A DNA stretch of 64,000 nucleotides. Origin: Hymenobacter sp. BT18 (GTDB lineage: Bacteria; Bacteroidota; Bacteroidia; Cytophagales; Hymenobacteraceae). Where the stretch lies: positions 62,001 to 126,000 of the forward strand of contig NZ_CP050954.1 of the NCBI RefSeq assembly GCF_012273015.1. The letters run 5' to 3'. The notes beneath the pieces are model-generated. The model saw nothing but the letters and a program-made list of their open reading frames with translations. It ran no database searches and was not told the origin of the DNA. The translations under genes and the position numbers were made by a program. This document shows positions 43,406 through 51,995 of this stretch, one piece after another. The first letter of the stretch is position 1; every line of letters starts with the position of its first letter.

Positions 43406-44656
43406 CTAGATGGCGTCCAAACCTGGCAAGCCGAGCAAATCAGCGGCGCGGCGCGCCACGGTTTTAACACTGGCGACATCCGGGCCGGTGATGGTCAGGT
43501 GGCCCATCTTGCGGCCGGTGCGCGCCTGCAACTTACCGTACAAGTGCAGGTGGGTACCTGGCAAACTCAGTACGGCGGCCCAATCCGGCTCGTGTGGCTG
43601 ACCGTTGGTGTCGAACCAGACATCGCCCAGCAGGTTAAGCATGATGGCCGGAGAATGCTGGCGCGGCTCCGGCAGAGGTAAGCCCGCCATGGCATGCACC
43701 TGCAGGTCAAACTGCGACGCGTCGCAGGCGTCCAGGGTATAGTGGCCGCTGTTGTGCGGGCGCGGGGCCATTTCGTTGACCACCAGGCCGCCATGCTCGC
43801 TGCCGTCTTCCACCACAAAAAACTCGACGCACAGCACCCCCACGTAGCCGAGATGCTGCGCGATGGAGACGGCCGCGTCGCGGGCCCGGGTTGCCAGGGC
43901 GGGCGGCAGACTGCCTTCGTAGGCGTGGGTCACGGCCAGAATACCATCGACGTGCACGTTGCGCTGCGGGGCGTAGCTGACCACTTGCCCGTCCCAGCCG
44001 CGCGCCACCAGCACCGAACATTCGGCGGTGAGCGGCAGCCTCTTTTCCAGCACGCAGGCCACGCCGCCTAGCCCCGCCCAGGCGGCTTCCAGCTCAGCGG
44101 CTGTCCTCACGCGGACCTGGCCTTTGCCGTCATAGCCCATGCGCGCGGTTTTCAGGATGCCGGGCAGCAAATCCTTCCGCTCGGCTTGCACAGCCTGCAA
44201 TTGGGCCGGGGTTTCAATCACGGCATACGGCGCGCAAGTCACCCCCGACACAGCGGCGCAGTCCGCGAAGTGGGCTTTTTCCTCAATGCGGTTTTGGGCA
44301 ATGCCGACCACGGTCGCGCCAGGCGCCACGGGCCGGGTCAGGGCCAGCGTTTGCAGCGTGTGAGCTGGCACGTTTTCAAACTCGGTGGTGATGGCCTGGC
44401 ACAGCTGGGCCAGTTGTGCCAGCCCGGCCGGGTCGTCGTAGCCGGTCTGGATGTGGTGGTGGCTTACCAGCCCGGCCGGGCTTTGCGCGTCGGGCTCCAG
44501 TACGGCGGTGAAGTAGCCCAGGCGCTGGGCGGCATGCACAAACATTCGGCCCAGCTGACCGCCCCCTAGCACCCCCAGCGTGGCCTTTTGGCCCGCGGCG
44601 TCCTCGCTGCCTGGGAAAATTGGGGTCATGGCTGCAACGTGAATTTCTTCGTTCAT
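43406..44656 (-). CDS. purK: N5-carboxyaminoimidazole ribonucleotide synthase
   Basis: 416 residues. ATP-grasp enzyme with N-terminal [34 protein letters not shown] and [18 protein letters not shown], all PurK hallmarks. It carboxylates AIR to N5-CAIR with ATP and bicarbonate, the substrate of PurE. Its ATG overlaps the purE stop by 4 bp (ATGA at 44656-44653), indicating translational coupling. A start nine codons later (MTPIF) is possible but loses the overlap. Confidence 0.97.
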   Translation of the reverse strand: MNEEIHVAAMTPIFPGSEDAAGQKATLGVLGGGQLGRMFVHAAQRLGYFTAVLEPDAQSPAGLVSHHHIQTGYDDPAGLAQLAQLCQAITTEFENVPAHTLQTLALTRPVAPGATVVGIAQNRIEEKAHFADCAAVSGVTCAPYAVIETPAQLQAVQAERKDLLPGILKTARMGYDGKGQVRVRTAAELEAAWAGLGGVACVLEKRLPLTAECSVLVARGWDGQVVSYAPQRNVHVDGILAVTHAYEGSLPPALATRARDAAVSIAQHLGYVGVLCVEFFVVEDGSEHGGLVVNEMAPRPHNSGHYTLDACDASQFDLQVHAMAGLPLPEPRQHSPAIMLNLLGDVWFDTNGQPHEPDWAAVLSLPGTHLHLYGKLQARTGRKMGHLTITGPDVASVKTVARRAADLLGLPGLDAI

Positions 44657-45162
44657 ACGGGCAGGGTCATAGCGCGAGCAGCTTCAGTTTGTTCGGCGCG
44701 AAACACTTGCAGCTTGGCAGCCAGGTCCGGGTCATGCAGAGCGAGCTGGCTGACGGCGAACAGGGCGGCATTAGCCGCCCCGGCGTCGCCGATGGCAAAG
44801 GTGGCTACGGGTACCCCTTTGGGCATTTGCACAATGCTGTGCAGCGAATCTACCCCCTGCAAATGGCGGCTGGCCACTGGCACGCCCAGTACGGGCACCG
44901 TGGTTTTGGCGGCCAGCATACCGGGCAGGTGGGCGGCCCCGCCCGCACCGGCAATGATGGCCTGCAAACCACGCGGGCCGGCTTGTTCAGCGTAGGCAAA
45001 TAAGTCGTCTGGCATGCGGTGGGCCGACACCACGCGCGCTTCGTGGGCCACGCCAAAGTGCGCGAGCATCTGCACGGCGTACTGCATGGTGTTCCAGTCG
45101 CTGCTGGAGCCCATGACCACCCCAACCAGGGGCTTAGGATTGGAGGAGGAAAGAGTACTCAT
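44653..45162 (-). CDS. purE: N5-carboxyaminoimidazole ribonucleotide mutase
   Basis: 169 residues from ATG 45162, one codon inside a TTG-initiated frame. Class I PurE motifs: [34 protein letters not shown], and [16 protein letters not shown]. It moves the carboxyl group of N5-CAIR to give CAIR in purine synthesis. It is coupled to purK by an ATGA overlap and is separated from pyrC by 168 bp containing a foldback repeat. Confidence 0.97.
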   Translation of the reverse strand: MSTLSSSNPKPLVGVVMGSSSDWNTMQYAVQMLAHFGVAHEARVVSAHRMPDDLFAYAEQAGPRGLQAIIAGAGGAAHLPGMLAAKTTVPVLGVPVASRHLQGVDSLHSIVQMPKGVPVATFAIGDAGAANAALFAVSQLALHDPDLAAKLQVFRAEQTEAARAMTLPV

Positions 45163-45177
45163 CAAAATTCTTTGGTG

Positions 45178-45306
45178 GTCATGCTGTGCGAAGGGGAGTG
45201 GAGTCGAACCGAAGGTCGCTGTTGGGCAAGCATCTCAACTGTAGCAGCAATCCATCGATGGGATTTACTCTCGTGGTAGAGATGCTTCGACTGCGCTCAG
45301 CATGAC
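45178..45306. repeat. Degenerate foldback repeat between pyrC and purE
   Basis: GTCATGCTGTGCG (45178-45190) and, inverted, GTCATGCTGAGCG (45294-45306) form the ends; GTCGAA and GCATCTC words recur in the same order in both arms. AGAGATGCTTCGAC at 45278-45291 is identical to 14 bp at 33878-33891. Confidence 0.65.
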
Positions 45307-45330
45307 GTTCTTAGTAGTAAGGCGTTCTGT

Positions 45331-46635
45331 TTATTTTTCGGACAGCTCAACCAACTGTTCGCGCTCCAGCAGGATTTCTGTCCCCAAAATCACCAGGTCT
45401 ACCCGGCCTTTCAGCGTCTGGTCGATGAAGGGCGTATTCTGGGACTTGGATTTCATGAATTCCTTCGTGAACGTGGTTTCCGCTTCGGTATCGAACAAGA
45501 CGCACTCGGCTGGCTGGCCGACTTCGATGGTGGGCACCGGCAGGCCCATCAGGCGGCGGGGCTCGGCCGAATAGCGCTTCACCACCAGGTCCCACCCAAA
45601 TTTGCCGGGCTCCACGAAGAAGTGGTACAGCGACACCAGGGCCGTATCCAGGCCGGTAATGCCGTTGGGGGCGCTGATGAAATCCTGGGCTTTTTCGAAG
45701 GGCGTGTGGGGGGCGTGGTCGGTGGCAATGAGGTCGAAGACGCCTTCTTTGAGTCCCTCGAGCAAGGCGTCACAATCGGCCTGCGTCCGCAGCGGCGGGT
45801 TCATCTTATAGTTCGTGTCGTAGTCGCCGATGTGCTCGTCGGTGAACAGCAGGTGGTGCGGGGCCACTTCCGCCGTCACCTTCACATCGCCGCGTGATTT
45901 CCACCACCGGATGGTCTCCATGCCAAGCTTGCTGGACACGTGCTGGATGTGCACGTGGGCGCCCGTCGCGTGGGCCAGCCGGATGTCGCGGTCGATGATG
46001 ATTTCCTCCGCGCAGGCCGGGGAGCCTTTGATGCCGAGTCGGTAGCTCATCACCCCTTCGTTGAGGGCGCGCGGCCCGGCCAGCTCCGGTACCTCGCAGT
46101 GGCTGGCGAAGAACATTCCAAACTCGGTGGCATACTGCATCGCCCGAAACAGTACGGCCGGGTCGCGGGTGGTATCCCCGTCGTCGGTGAGCATGATCAC
46201 GCCGAGGCGGTGCATCCCCTCAATTTCCGCCAGCTCCTTGCCCTCGCGGTTTTTGGTAACGCAACCGGAGGTGTACACCGGAATGCGGGACCGGTGCTTG
46301 GCATTTTCGAGCACGGTAGCTACCGCGCTTGCCGAGTCGAGGGCTGGGCGGGTGTTGGGCATCATCACCACGCCGGTCACACCGCCATTGATGGCCGCTT
46401 CGCTGCCCGTGGTAATAGTTTCCTTGTTTTCAAACCCGGGGGCGCGGAAGTGGACGTGGGCATCAAACATGGCCGGCATCAGCACCCGGCCGCGGGCGTC
46501 AATAACGCGGGCACCCTTGGGAACAGGTAGGTTGGTGCCGATTTCCTGAATTTTTCCTTCGACAATCAGGACATCGCCCTCGAGCAGTTTGGGTGAGTTT
46601 TCGGAGGCGATGCGGGTATTTTGAAGGAGAAGCAT
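45331..46635 (-). CDS. pyrC: Dihydroorotase
   Basis: 434 residues, a class I (long) dihydroorotase of the amidohydrolase fold. Metal ligands appear in FDAHVHFRAPG and HIQHVSSKLG, with the catalytic/metal Asp in ATDHAPHTPFEK. It closes carbamoyl-aspartate to dihydroorotate. It lies 79 bp after pyrB in the same direction. Confidence 0.96.
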   Translation of the reverse strand: MLLLQNTRIASENSPKLLEGDVLIVEGKIQEIGTNLPVPKGARVIDARGRVLMPAMFDAHVHFRAPGFENKETITTGSEAAINGGVTGVVMMPNTRPALDSASAVATVLENAKHRSRIPVYTSGCVTKNREGKELAEIEGMHRLGVIMLTDDGDTTRDPAVLFRAMQYATEFGMFFASHCEVPELAGPRALNEGVMSYRLGIKGSPACAEEIIIDRDIRLAHATGAHVHIQHVSSKLGMETIRWWKSRGDVKVTAEVAPHHLLFTDEHIGDYDTNYKMNPPLRTQADCDALLEGLKEGVFDLIATDHAPHTPFEKAQDFISAPNGITGLDTALVSLYHFFVEPGKFGWDLVVKRYSAEPRRLMGLPVPTIEVGQPAECVLFDTEAETTFTKEFMKSKSQNTPFIDQTLKGRVDLVILGTEILLEREQLVELSEK

Positions 46636-46714
46636 GGTGGGATAAGTGCTGTAACCCGGTCAGGGTTATGGGAGATGAAAGAAAAAGAGCAGGGCCAGCC
46701 GTTGCGTCGGGCAG

Positions 46715-47695
46715 TTAGGGCATAATCACCGTCGAGCTGGCCTGTTGCCGCGCGGTATAAGCTTCCTGCTTCGGGAATTCCCCGCCGGGCGTCAGCCAGT
46801 CGAGCACGGCCATGCGGATGGAGATGCCGTTTTCAACCTGGTTGGTGATGAGGCTGCGCTCGTAGTCCATGACGGCGTCGCACAATTCGACTCCCCGGTT
46901 CACGGGGCCGGGGTGCATGATATAGAGGCCCCGGTCGCGGATTTCTGCCAGCCGGGCGGTGGTGATGCCGTAGACCCGGTGGTATTCGCGGACGCTGGGG
47001 AAAAACTGCACGTCCTGGCGCTCCATCTGCACGCGGAGCAGGTACACCACATCGGGCGCCCAGGCCATGGCCGCCTCGTAGTCGGTAAAGCGGCGGATGC
47101 TTTCCGGGGCGTACTTAGGCACCAAAGAGCCCGGGCCGAGGTACGCCACTTCAATGCCCAGCTTTTGCAGCAGGGTGCTGGTAGAGCGCGCGACGCGGGA
47201 GTGAAGGATATCCCCGATGATGAGGACTCTTTTGCCCCGGGGGTCGGGGAATTTTTCCTTGATGGTGAAAGCGTCCAGCAGGGCCTGGGTGGGGTGCTCG
47301 TGCGCCCCGTCGCCGGCATTGATAACCGACGCTGTGGTTTGGCGGGCAATCATACCGGGCAGGCCGGGGTGGCTGTGGCGCACAACGATGTAGTCGGTGC
47401 GCATGGCCTGGAGCGTCTCAATCGTCTCGCGCACCGACTCGCCCTTCGTGATGGAGGAGTGGGCCACGTCGAAATTGGTTACCTCCGCCGAGAGGCGTTT
47501 GGCCGCGACCTCGAAGGAGGAGTGCGTGCGGGTGCTGGCCTCGTAGAACAGCATGAGCACGGATTTACCCTCGAGGGCAGGAATTTTCTTCACCGAGTGG
47601 GTGAAGAGTTTTTTAAAGGAGGTGGATTGGTCGAGTAGGAACTCGATTTCCTCACGGTGAAGGGATGCAATGTCGAGCAGGTCTTTACGTGCCAT
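46715..47695 (-). CDS. pyrB: Aspartate carbamoyltransferase catalytic subunit
   Basis: 326 residues. Carbamoyl-phosphate site YEASTRTHSSFEVAAKRL (the STRT motif), HPTQALLDAFTI, and the aspartate-binding region MHPGPVNRGVE. It joins carbamoyl phosphate, made by CarAB from the same cluster, to aspartate. No pyrI regulatory subunit follows; the next gene is pyrC. The gene is preceded by about 400 nt of leader with several hairpins and a terminator, suggesting attenuation. Confidence 0.96.
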   Translation of the reverse strand: MARKDLLDIASLHREEIEFLLDQSTSFKKLFTHSVKKIPALEGKSVLMLFYEASTRTHSSFEVAAKRLSAEVTNFDVAHSSITKGESVRETIETLQAMRTDYIVVRHSHPGLPGMIARQTTASVINAGDGAHEHPTQALLDAFTIKEKFPDPRGKRVLIIGDILHSRVARSTSTLLQKLGIEVAYLGPGSLVPKYAPESIRRFTDYEAAMAWAPDVVYLLRVQMERQDVQFFPSVREYHRVYGITTARLAEIRDRGLYIMHPGPVNRGVELCDAVMDYERSLITNQVENGISIRMAVLDWLTPGGEFPKQEAYTARQQASSTVIMP

Positions 47696-47930
47696 ACCGG
47701 AGTCGAGGAAAAGATGGGCGTCTAACTAAAACGGACGGTAGGATGCCTTAAGCTTCCGCAACCCAAGACGGAGAAACTGGCTGCCGGTGCAGGCCGAGGT
47801 GCTGATGACAGCAGCCACGGATAAGGAAGAGAGGGTTGGGGGCCATGGGTGGTGGAGGGTTGGGATTGGCAATTGAGTTAGGCAGTATGAATCGGCAGCG
47901 GGGTAGCAGCCAACGAACTCAAGGGACATA

Positions 47931-47957
47931 AAAAAACCGTTTCGGAATCCGAAACGG
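47931..47957 (-). terminator. Terminator in the pyrB leader
   Basis: Minus-strand stem CCGTTTCGGA / TCCGAAACGG followed by a run of seven T, 236 bp before the pyrB start. Confidence 0.7.
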
Positions 47958-48106
47958 CGGCGGGGCAATACCCAGAAAAAATAACAGAAATACCAGAGGC
48001 AAAATCGGGAAAACCGACGGTTGCGAAGACCTTCCGGTCTACTCGCGGTTCCCCGCCGAGCAGGTTCCCACGCTTCATCAACAAGTTTTTTGGTTGAAGC
48101 ATGCTG
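47931..48106 (-). ncRNA. Candidate structured leader or small RNA upstream of pyrB
   Basis: On the minus strand, after a TAGCTTTG box at 48107-48114, about 170 nt fold into consecutive hairpins: one near 48072-48100, one with loop GGAA at 48042-48060 (CTCG...CGAG closing), GACC-GGAA-GGTC at 48028-48039, and a short one at about 48005-48018. They end in a terminator-like stem at 47937-47957 with a T run. A short reading frame overlaps but looks incidental. It does not match a riboswitch family I can name. It could be a pyr attenuator or an independent RNA. The rest of the 47696-48396 gap shows no gene. Confidence 0.4.
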
Positions 48107-48114
48107 CAAAGCTA
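48107..48114 (-). promoter_or_regulatory. Promoter -7 box for the pyr leader
   Basis: Minus-strand TAGCTTTG matches TAnnTTTG; no clear TTG lies at the -33 position. Confidence 0.4.
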
Positions 48115-48396
48115 CGGCATTGTTACGGATCCTTTACGCATGTCAGGCAAGAATTTTCGTTGGGGTGACCGGGCGTCGTTCGCCTATGCGGGCCAGGAGT
48201 CTTCGGCTTCCTGCGCTATGTAGAAGCGTTTCAGGCCAGTTGGTGTCCTGGCCCTCGGGTAAAAGTTTCGCCCTAATGCTAACTGGACGGTTTGGAACAG
48301 TACACCTAGTAAAAGACCCTTAGCGCATCCAGGCCAAAGTGGAACGGTTAACTTCAGGCCCCAACTTCTAAATCCAGGCCAACTAGCCTGCCACGC

Positions 48397-48906
48397 ATGC
48401 TCGATTTTCCCGCCCTGCAGCCCCGAATTATCGAAGCCCCGGCCCGTCGGCTGCTGGGCTTTAGCCAGCTGATGTCGCGGGCTGAAGACCAGACGGCGCT
48501 GCTCTGGCGCACGTTTATGCCGCGCCGACGTGAGGTGGCGTCGCCCACCAGCCCCGACCTGTTTTCGGTGACGCAGTACCCCGCCGGCTATTTCGCTGCC
48601 TACGACCCGCACGCCGTATTCTGTAAATGGGCCGCGGTGGCCGTGGCGGACGCTACGCCGGTGCCCGTCGGAATGGCCCCGCTGACCATACCCGCGGGCC
48701 AGTACGCCGTGTTCGACTACCGCGGGTCGAGCCTGGATACGCGCGTGTTTGCCTACATTCTGCTGGAGTGGCTGCCGGCGTCCGGGTTCGTGCTGGACGA
48801 CCGGCCCCACCTGGAAGTGCTGGGCCCCGGCTACCGCAATGCTGACCCGACCTCAGAAGAAGAAATCTGGCTGCCTATCCGGCCGGGGCTGGCTTCAGGA
48901 AGTTGA
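48397..48906 (+). CDS. GyrI-like / AraC effector-binding domain protein
   Basis: 169 residues, ATG 48397. The pattern IIEAPARRLLGFSQLMSRAE, LWRTFMPRRREV, VPVGMAPLTIPAGQYAVFDY and FAYILLEWLPASGFVLDDRP is that of the stand-alone effector-binding (SOUL/GyrI-like) domain. Such proteins bind small hydrophobic or cationic compounds; no DNA-binding domain is attached. Monocistronic. Ligand unknown. Confidence 0.85.
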   Translation: MLDFPALQPRIIEAPARRLLGFSQLMSRAEDQTALLWRTFMPRRREVASPTSPDLFSVTQYPAGYFAAYDPHAVFCKWAAVAVADATPVPVGMAPLTIPAGQYAVFDYRGSSLDTRVFAYILLEWLPASGFVLDDRPHLEVLGPGYRNADPTSEEEIWLPIRPGLASGS

Positions 48907-48975
48907 GCGTTGATGTTCTTGTCTAGTACACGGTGTGGCGCTTAGCCAATCTGCTTATACTTCAAATGAAAAGGT

Positions 48976-49308
48976 ATGTGCCCTAACTGCTTCCTGGCTG
49001 ACGTTCCCAGTTTCGCATCTTTGGAGGCTTATGAGGAATTTACCCAACAACTGCTTTGCAAGCCGTTGGAATTGCTGCCCTTTTCGGATAAGACCCCAGC
49101 CGCCTTCACAGTTTGTTACTCATGCTCAGTGTGCCGGGAGGTATGGGTGCTTTCAGAACCCGATAACGCTTGGCGCGGTTACTTCCTTCCAGCATCATCG
49201 GCAGCTGCCCACACAAAAAAGCTTGTGCAGCAGGATAAAGCGCGGCGCTTAGCGTTCCTGTTGGTGTTGGGAGTAGGATGCCTTTATATTGGATGGCTGC
49301 TTCTGTAG
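48976..49308 (+). CDS. Small zinc-ribbon-like, tail-anchored membrane protein
   Basis: 110 residues from ATG 48976, preceded by an AAAAGG purine stretch. Cysteines C2-x2-C5 and C47-x2-C50-x2-C53 could bind zinc. The C-terminal 18 residues (LAFLLVLGVGCLYIGWLLL) form one membrane helix with the basic QQDKARR before it, so the N-terminal part should face the cytoplasm. No named family recognised. Confidence 0.65.
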   Translation: MCPNCFLADVPSFASLEAYEEFTQQLLCKPLELLPFSDKTPAAFTVCYSCSVCREVWVLSEPDNAWRGYFLPASSAAAHTKKLVQQDKARRLAFLLVLGVGCLYIGWLLL

Positions 49309-49372
49309 CTACCCGAGCTAAATGAGCTTAGAGTTGGGCTGCGGTTGCCCCAGGCATACCTCAGGCACCTAA

Positions 49373-50338
49373 TTAAAAGTGCTGCACGATGGCGAAGTAG
49401 AGCGGCATGCCCACAGTAATGTTGAAGGGGAAGGTGACGCCCAAGGCCATGGGCAGATACAGGCCCGGGTCGGCTTTGGGCGCGGCCAGGCGCATGGCGG
49501 CGGGCACGGCAATGTAGGAGGCACTGGCCGCCAGAATGGCGAAGATGAAGCGGTTACCCTCGCTATCGGTAACCAAGTGGCTGAGAGCAGCTACCAGGCA
49601 GCCATTGAGCAGGGGCACCAGCAAGGCAAAGGCCGTGACGAAGCGGCCATAGTGGCGAAAGGCAGCAAAGCGCCGGGCCGTGACCATGCCCATTTCGAGT
49701 AGGAAGATGGCCAGGAAGCCCTTAAAGATATCGGTGGTGAAGGGCTTGATGCCTTCCGCCTGCTTGGTGTCGGCAATCAGGCCAATGATAAGGCTGCCCA
49801 GCACCATCAGCACGCTGCCATTGGTGAAGGAATGCTGCACGATGGCGCCCAGGCTGGGGCGGCTTTCCTCGGAGTCCGCCTCGTACCGTTGCATTAGAAT
49901 CACCCCTACAATGATGGCCGGAGCTTCCATCAGCGCCATCACGGCCACCATGTGCCCGCTGAAGTGCCGTTGCTGCATTTCCAGAAACGACACCGCCGAC
50001 ACAAACGTGACGGCACTTACCGAGCCGTAGGCCGCCGCTACGGCGCCGGCATCGGCAACGCTGAGCCGGCGCTTCAGCACGAAAAACGTGTAAAGCGGAA
50101 TCAGGGCCGCCACCAGCAGGCCAAACCCCAGGGAGTACAGTATTTCCGGCGTGAAGGCGCTGTGAGCCAGCTCCTGCCCGCCCTTAAAGCCAATAGAGAA
50201 GAGCAGGTACAGGGAAATGAACTTGATAGAGGCCGGCGGAATTTCCAGGTCGCTTTTCACCACCGTGGCCAGAATGCCCAGCACAAAAAACAGCAGCGTA
50301 GGGTTAGTAAGGTTGGAAAGGAGTACGTGTGTATCCAT
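49373..50338 (-). CDS. SbtA-type sodium-dependent bicarbonate transporter family protein
   Basis: 321 residues from ATG 50338 (MDTHVLLSNLTNPTLLFFVL). Ten membrane segments in two inverted halves; FSIGFKGGQEL and YGSVSAVTFVSAVSFLE resemble the SbtA substrate-binding region of the first half, and NITVGMPLYFAIV that of the second. In cyanobacteria SbtA imports bicarbonate with Na+; in heterotrophs the family is little studied and may feed carboxylases such as the accC and carAB products encoded here. No PII-like sbtB is next to it. Confidence 0.88.
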   Translation of the reverse strand: MDTHVLLSNLTNPTLLFFVLGILATVVKSDLEIPPASIKFISLYLLFSIGFKGGQELAHSAFTPEILYSLGFGLLVAALIPLYTFFVLKRRLSVADAGAVAAAYGSVSAVTFVSAVSFLEMQQRHFSGHMVAVMALMEAPAIIVGVILMQRYEADSEESRPSLGAIVQHSFTNGSVLMVLGSLIIGLIADTKQAEGIKPFTTDIFKGFLAIFLLEMGMVTARRFAAFRHYGRFVTAFALLVPLLNGCLVAALSHLVTDSEGNRFIFAILAASASYIAVPAAMRLAAPKADPGLYLPMALGVTFPFNITVGMPLYFAIVQHF

Positions 50339-50477
50339 GTAGCCGGGGTAAGAAGAGGTAGAAGGATGTGGGCAGGACATGGCTTTCCCGGCCCGGCCAG
50401 AAACAGGGTTCTGGCCGGGCTGGGTAGCGCTACGTAAAGGGTAGGAATAGGCGAGGCTTGCGCCTGGGTGCGGGCGG

Positions 50478-51995
50478 TTACTGCGTGGGGCCGCCGGCCG
50501 CCCAGCGGAGGGTTGCCTGGGTTTGGGCGTATTTGGCCTGGAGCTCCGCCAGTTTCAGGCGGGCACTCACCAGGCTGGCTTCGCGGGTGTTGAGCAGGAA
50601 CACCGAGCTTTCCCCGTTTTCGAAGCGGGTTTGCTCACCCCGGCGCAGCTGTTCGGCGTTCTGCACCACCTGGGCCTGTAAGGCCAGCTGCTGGCGCAGG
50701 GCTTCCCAGTCGTTGGCCGCCGTGCGCAGCCCGGCCTGGATGTCGCGGGTGCCTTGCTGCAGCTCCAGTTCGGTTTCGCGCAGCTTCAGGCGGTTGAGCT
50801 GGAGCTTGGCGCGCTCCTGGCGCAGCAGCACGGGGTAGGCAAAGCTCACTCCCAGCTTGTAGTTGTTTTGCAGGTAGCTGCCGCTGAGCTGGGCTCCGGT
50901 TTCGGGGCTGAAGGGGGTGCCCGCCTGCAGCAGGTTGTAATCGACGTTGAGCTTGGGCAGCAGCTTATTGGCCAGCAGACGGCGCTCCACGCCCAATTGG
51001 AGGAGCTTGGCCCGGCTTTTCTGCAGCTCGGGGTGCACCTGCTGGGCTTGCTCCGCGAGCAGGGTTAGCGAGTCGGTGGGGAGGGGGCGCCAGCCGGCGG
51101 GGTCTACCAGGGGCTGGGGCCGTACGTCGGCGGGCAGGTCCCGGGGCTGCTGCTGCTCGTCCCAGAGGTAGGTGCTCAGCTGCAGGGTGGCGTTCTGCCA
51201 CTGCACCTGGGCCTGCACCAGGGCCGCCTGCCGGTTTTGCAGCTCGGTCAGGGCCTCCACCGAGTCGATGGCGGCCAGGTCGCCGAGGCGCACCCGCTCC
51301 CGGATGGCCCGCAGGCGTACATCGGCCAGCTCCGTATTCTGGCGCAGCAATTCCCGGCGCTGGTAGCTCAGCGTCCAGTCCCAGTAGTCCTTGGCGGCTT
51401 GCAGCAGCAGCTTGTTGAGGGCTCCGCGGCGCTGGGCTTCGGCCAAGCCCTGCAGGGCCTGGGCCTGGCGCACAGCGGCCCGGCGCTCATCTACCAGCAG
51501 GCCCTGGGCCAGCGGCACCGAAATGCCCAGGTAGCTTAGGCCGGCCGGAGCCGTGTAGTTTTCGGGGTTGATGTAGGTGCCGGTGCCGCGCTCAAAGCCC
51601 GCTTTCACGTCGGCCCCAAACCAGAGCGGTACCCGCAACTGGGAATCCCAGTCGTGGAAGTATTCCTTGCCGCCCAGGGTTTTGCCGTAGTATTTGCTGG
51701 TCGCAGCCGGGTCGAACTGCCCGCGGGCAAAGCGTACCTCCTGCAGGGCCCGCTCGGGCAGCAGCCCCGCCTGCCGGGCCACGGGGTGGCGCAGCGTGAC
51801 GTAGGCGAGCAGGTCGCTGAGGCCAAACACGCGGCTGGAGTCGGGCAGGTCCACGGGCCGGGCCACCAACGGGGGCGGGGCCGGAAGGCGGCCGGCCGGC
51901 CGGTTGGCGGGACGCGCGGCTTGCGCTTCCGCGCCTTCTAGGCCAGCAGTCAGGAGCAGGCCCGCGGCCAGGGCAAAAGTGCGCAGCTGCTTCAT
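50478..51995 (-). CDS. TolC-family outer-membrane efflux protein
   Basis: 505 residues with a signal peptide (FALAAGLLLTAGLEGAEA). The two OEP repeats are visible as long coiled helices (RERVRLGDLAAIDSVEALTE; QLALQAQVVQNAEQLRRGEQ) with the typical FENGESSVFLLNTREASLV near the end. It forms the outer-membrane duct. Its ATG overlaps the stop of the HlyD gene by 4 bp (ATGA at 51995-51992), so the two are translationally coupled. Confidence 0.93.
   Translation of the reverse strand: MKQLRTFALAAGLLLTAGLEGAEAQAARPANRPAGRLPAPPPLVARPVDLPDSSRVFGLSDLLAYVTLRHPVARQAGLLPERALQEVRFARGQFDPAATSKYYGKTLGGKEYFHDWDSQLRVPLWFGADVKAGFERGTGTYINPENYTAPAGLSYLGISVPLAQGLLVDERRAAVRQAQALQGLAEAQRRGALNKLLLQAAKDYWDWTLSYQRRELLRQNTELADVRLRAIRERVRLGDLAAIDSVEALTELQNRQAALVQAQVQWQNATLQLSTYLWDEQQQPRDLPADVRPQPLVDPAGWRPLPTDSLTLLAEQAQQVHPELQKSRAKLLQLGVERRLLANKLLPKLNVDYNLLQAGTPFSPETGAQLSGSYLQNNYKLGVSFAYPVLLRQERAKLQLNRLKLRETELELQQGTRDIQAGLRTAANDWEALRQQLALQAQVVQNAEQLRRGEQTRFENGESSVFLLNTREASLVSARLKLAELQAKYAQTQATLRWAAGGPTQ

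Noticed and set aside
47878-48102. A 74-codon minus-strand frame in the pyr leader as a real protein or leader peptide
   Set aside because: It runs through the hairpins and the terminator stem and shows no regulatory codon run or domain; the RNA structures account for the sequence better.
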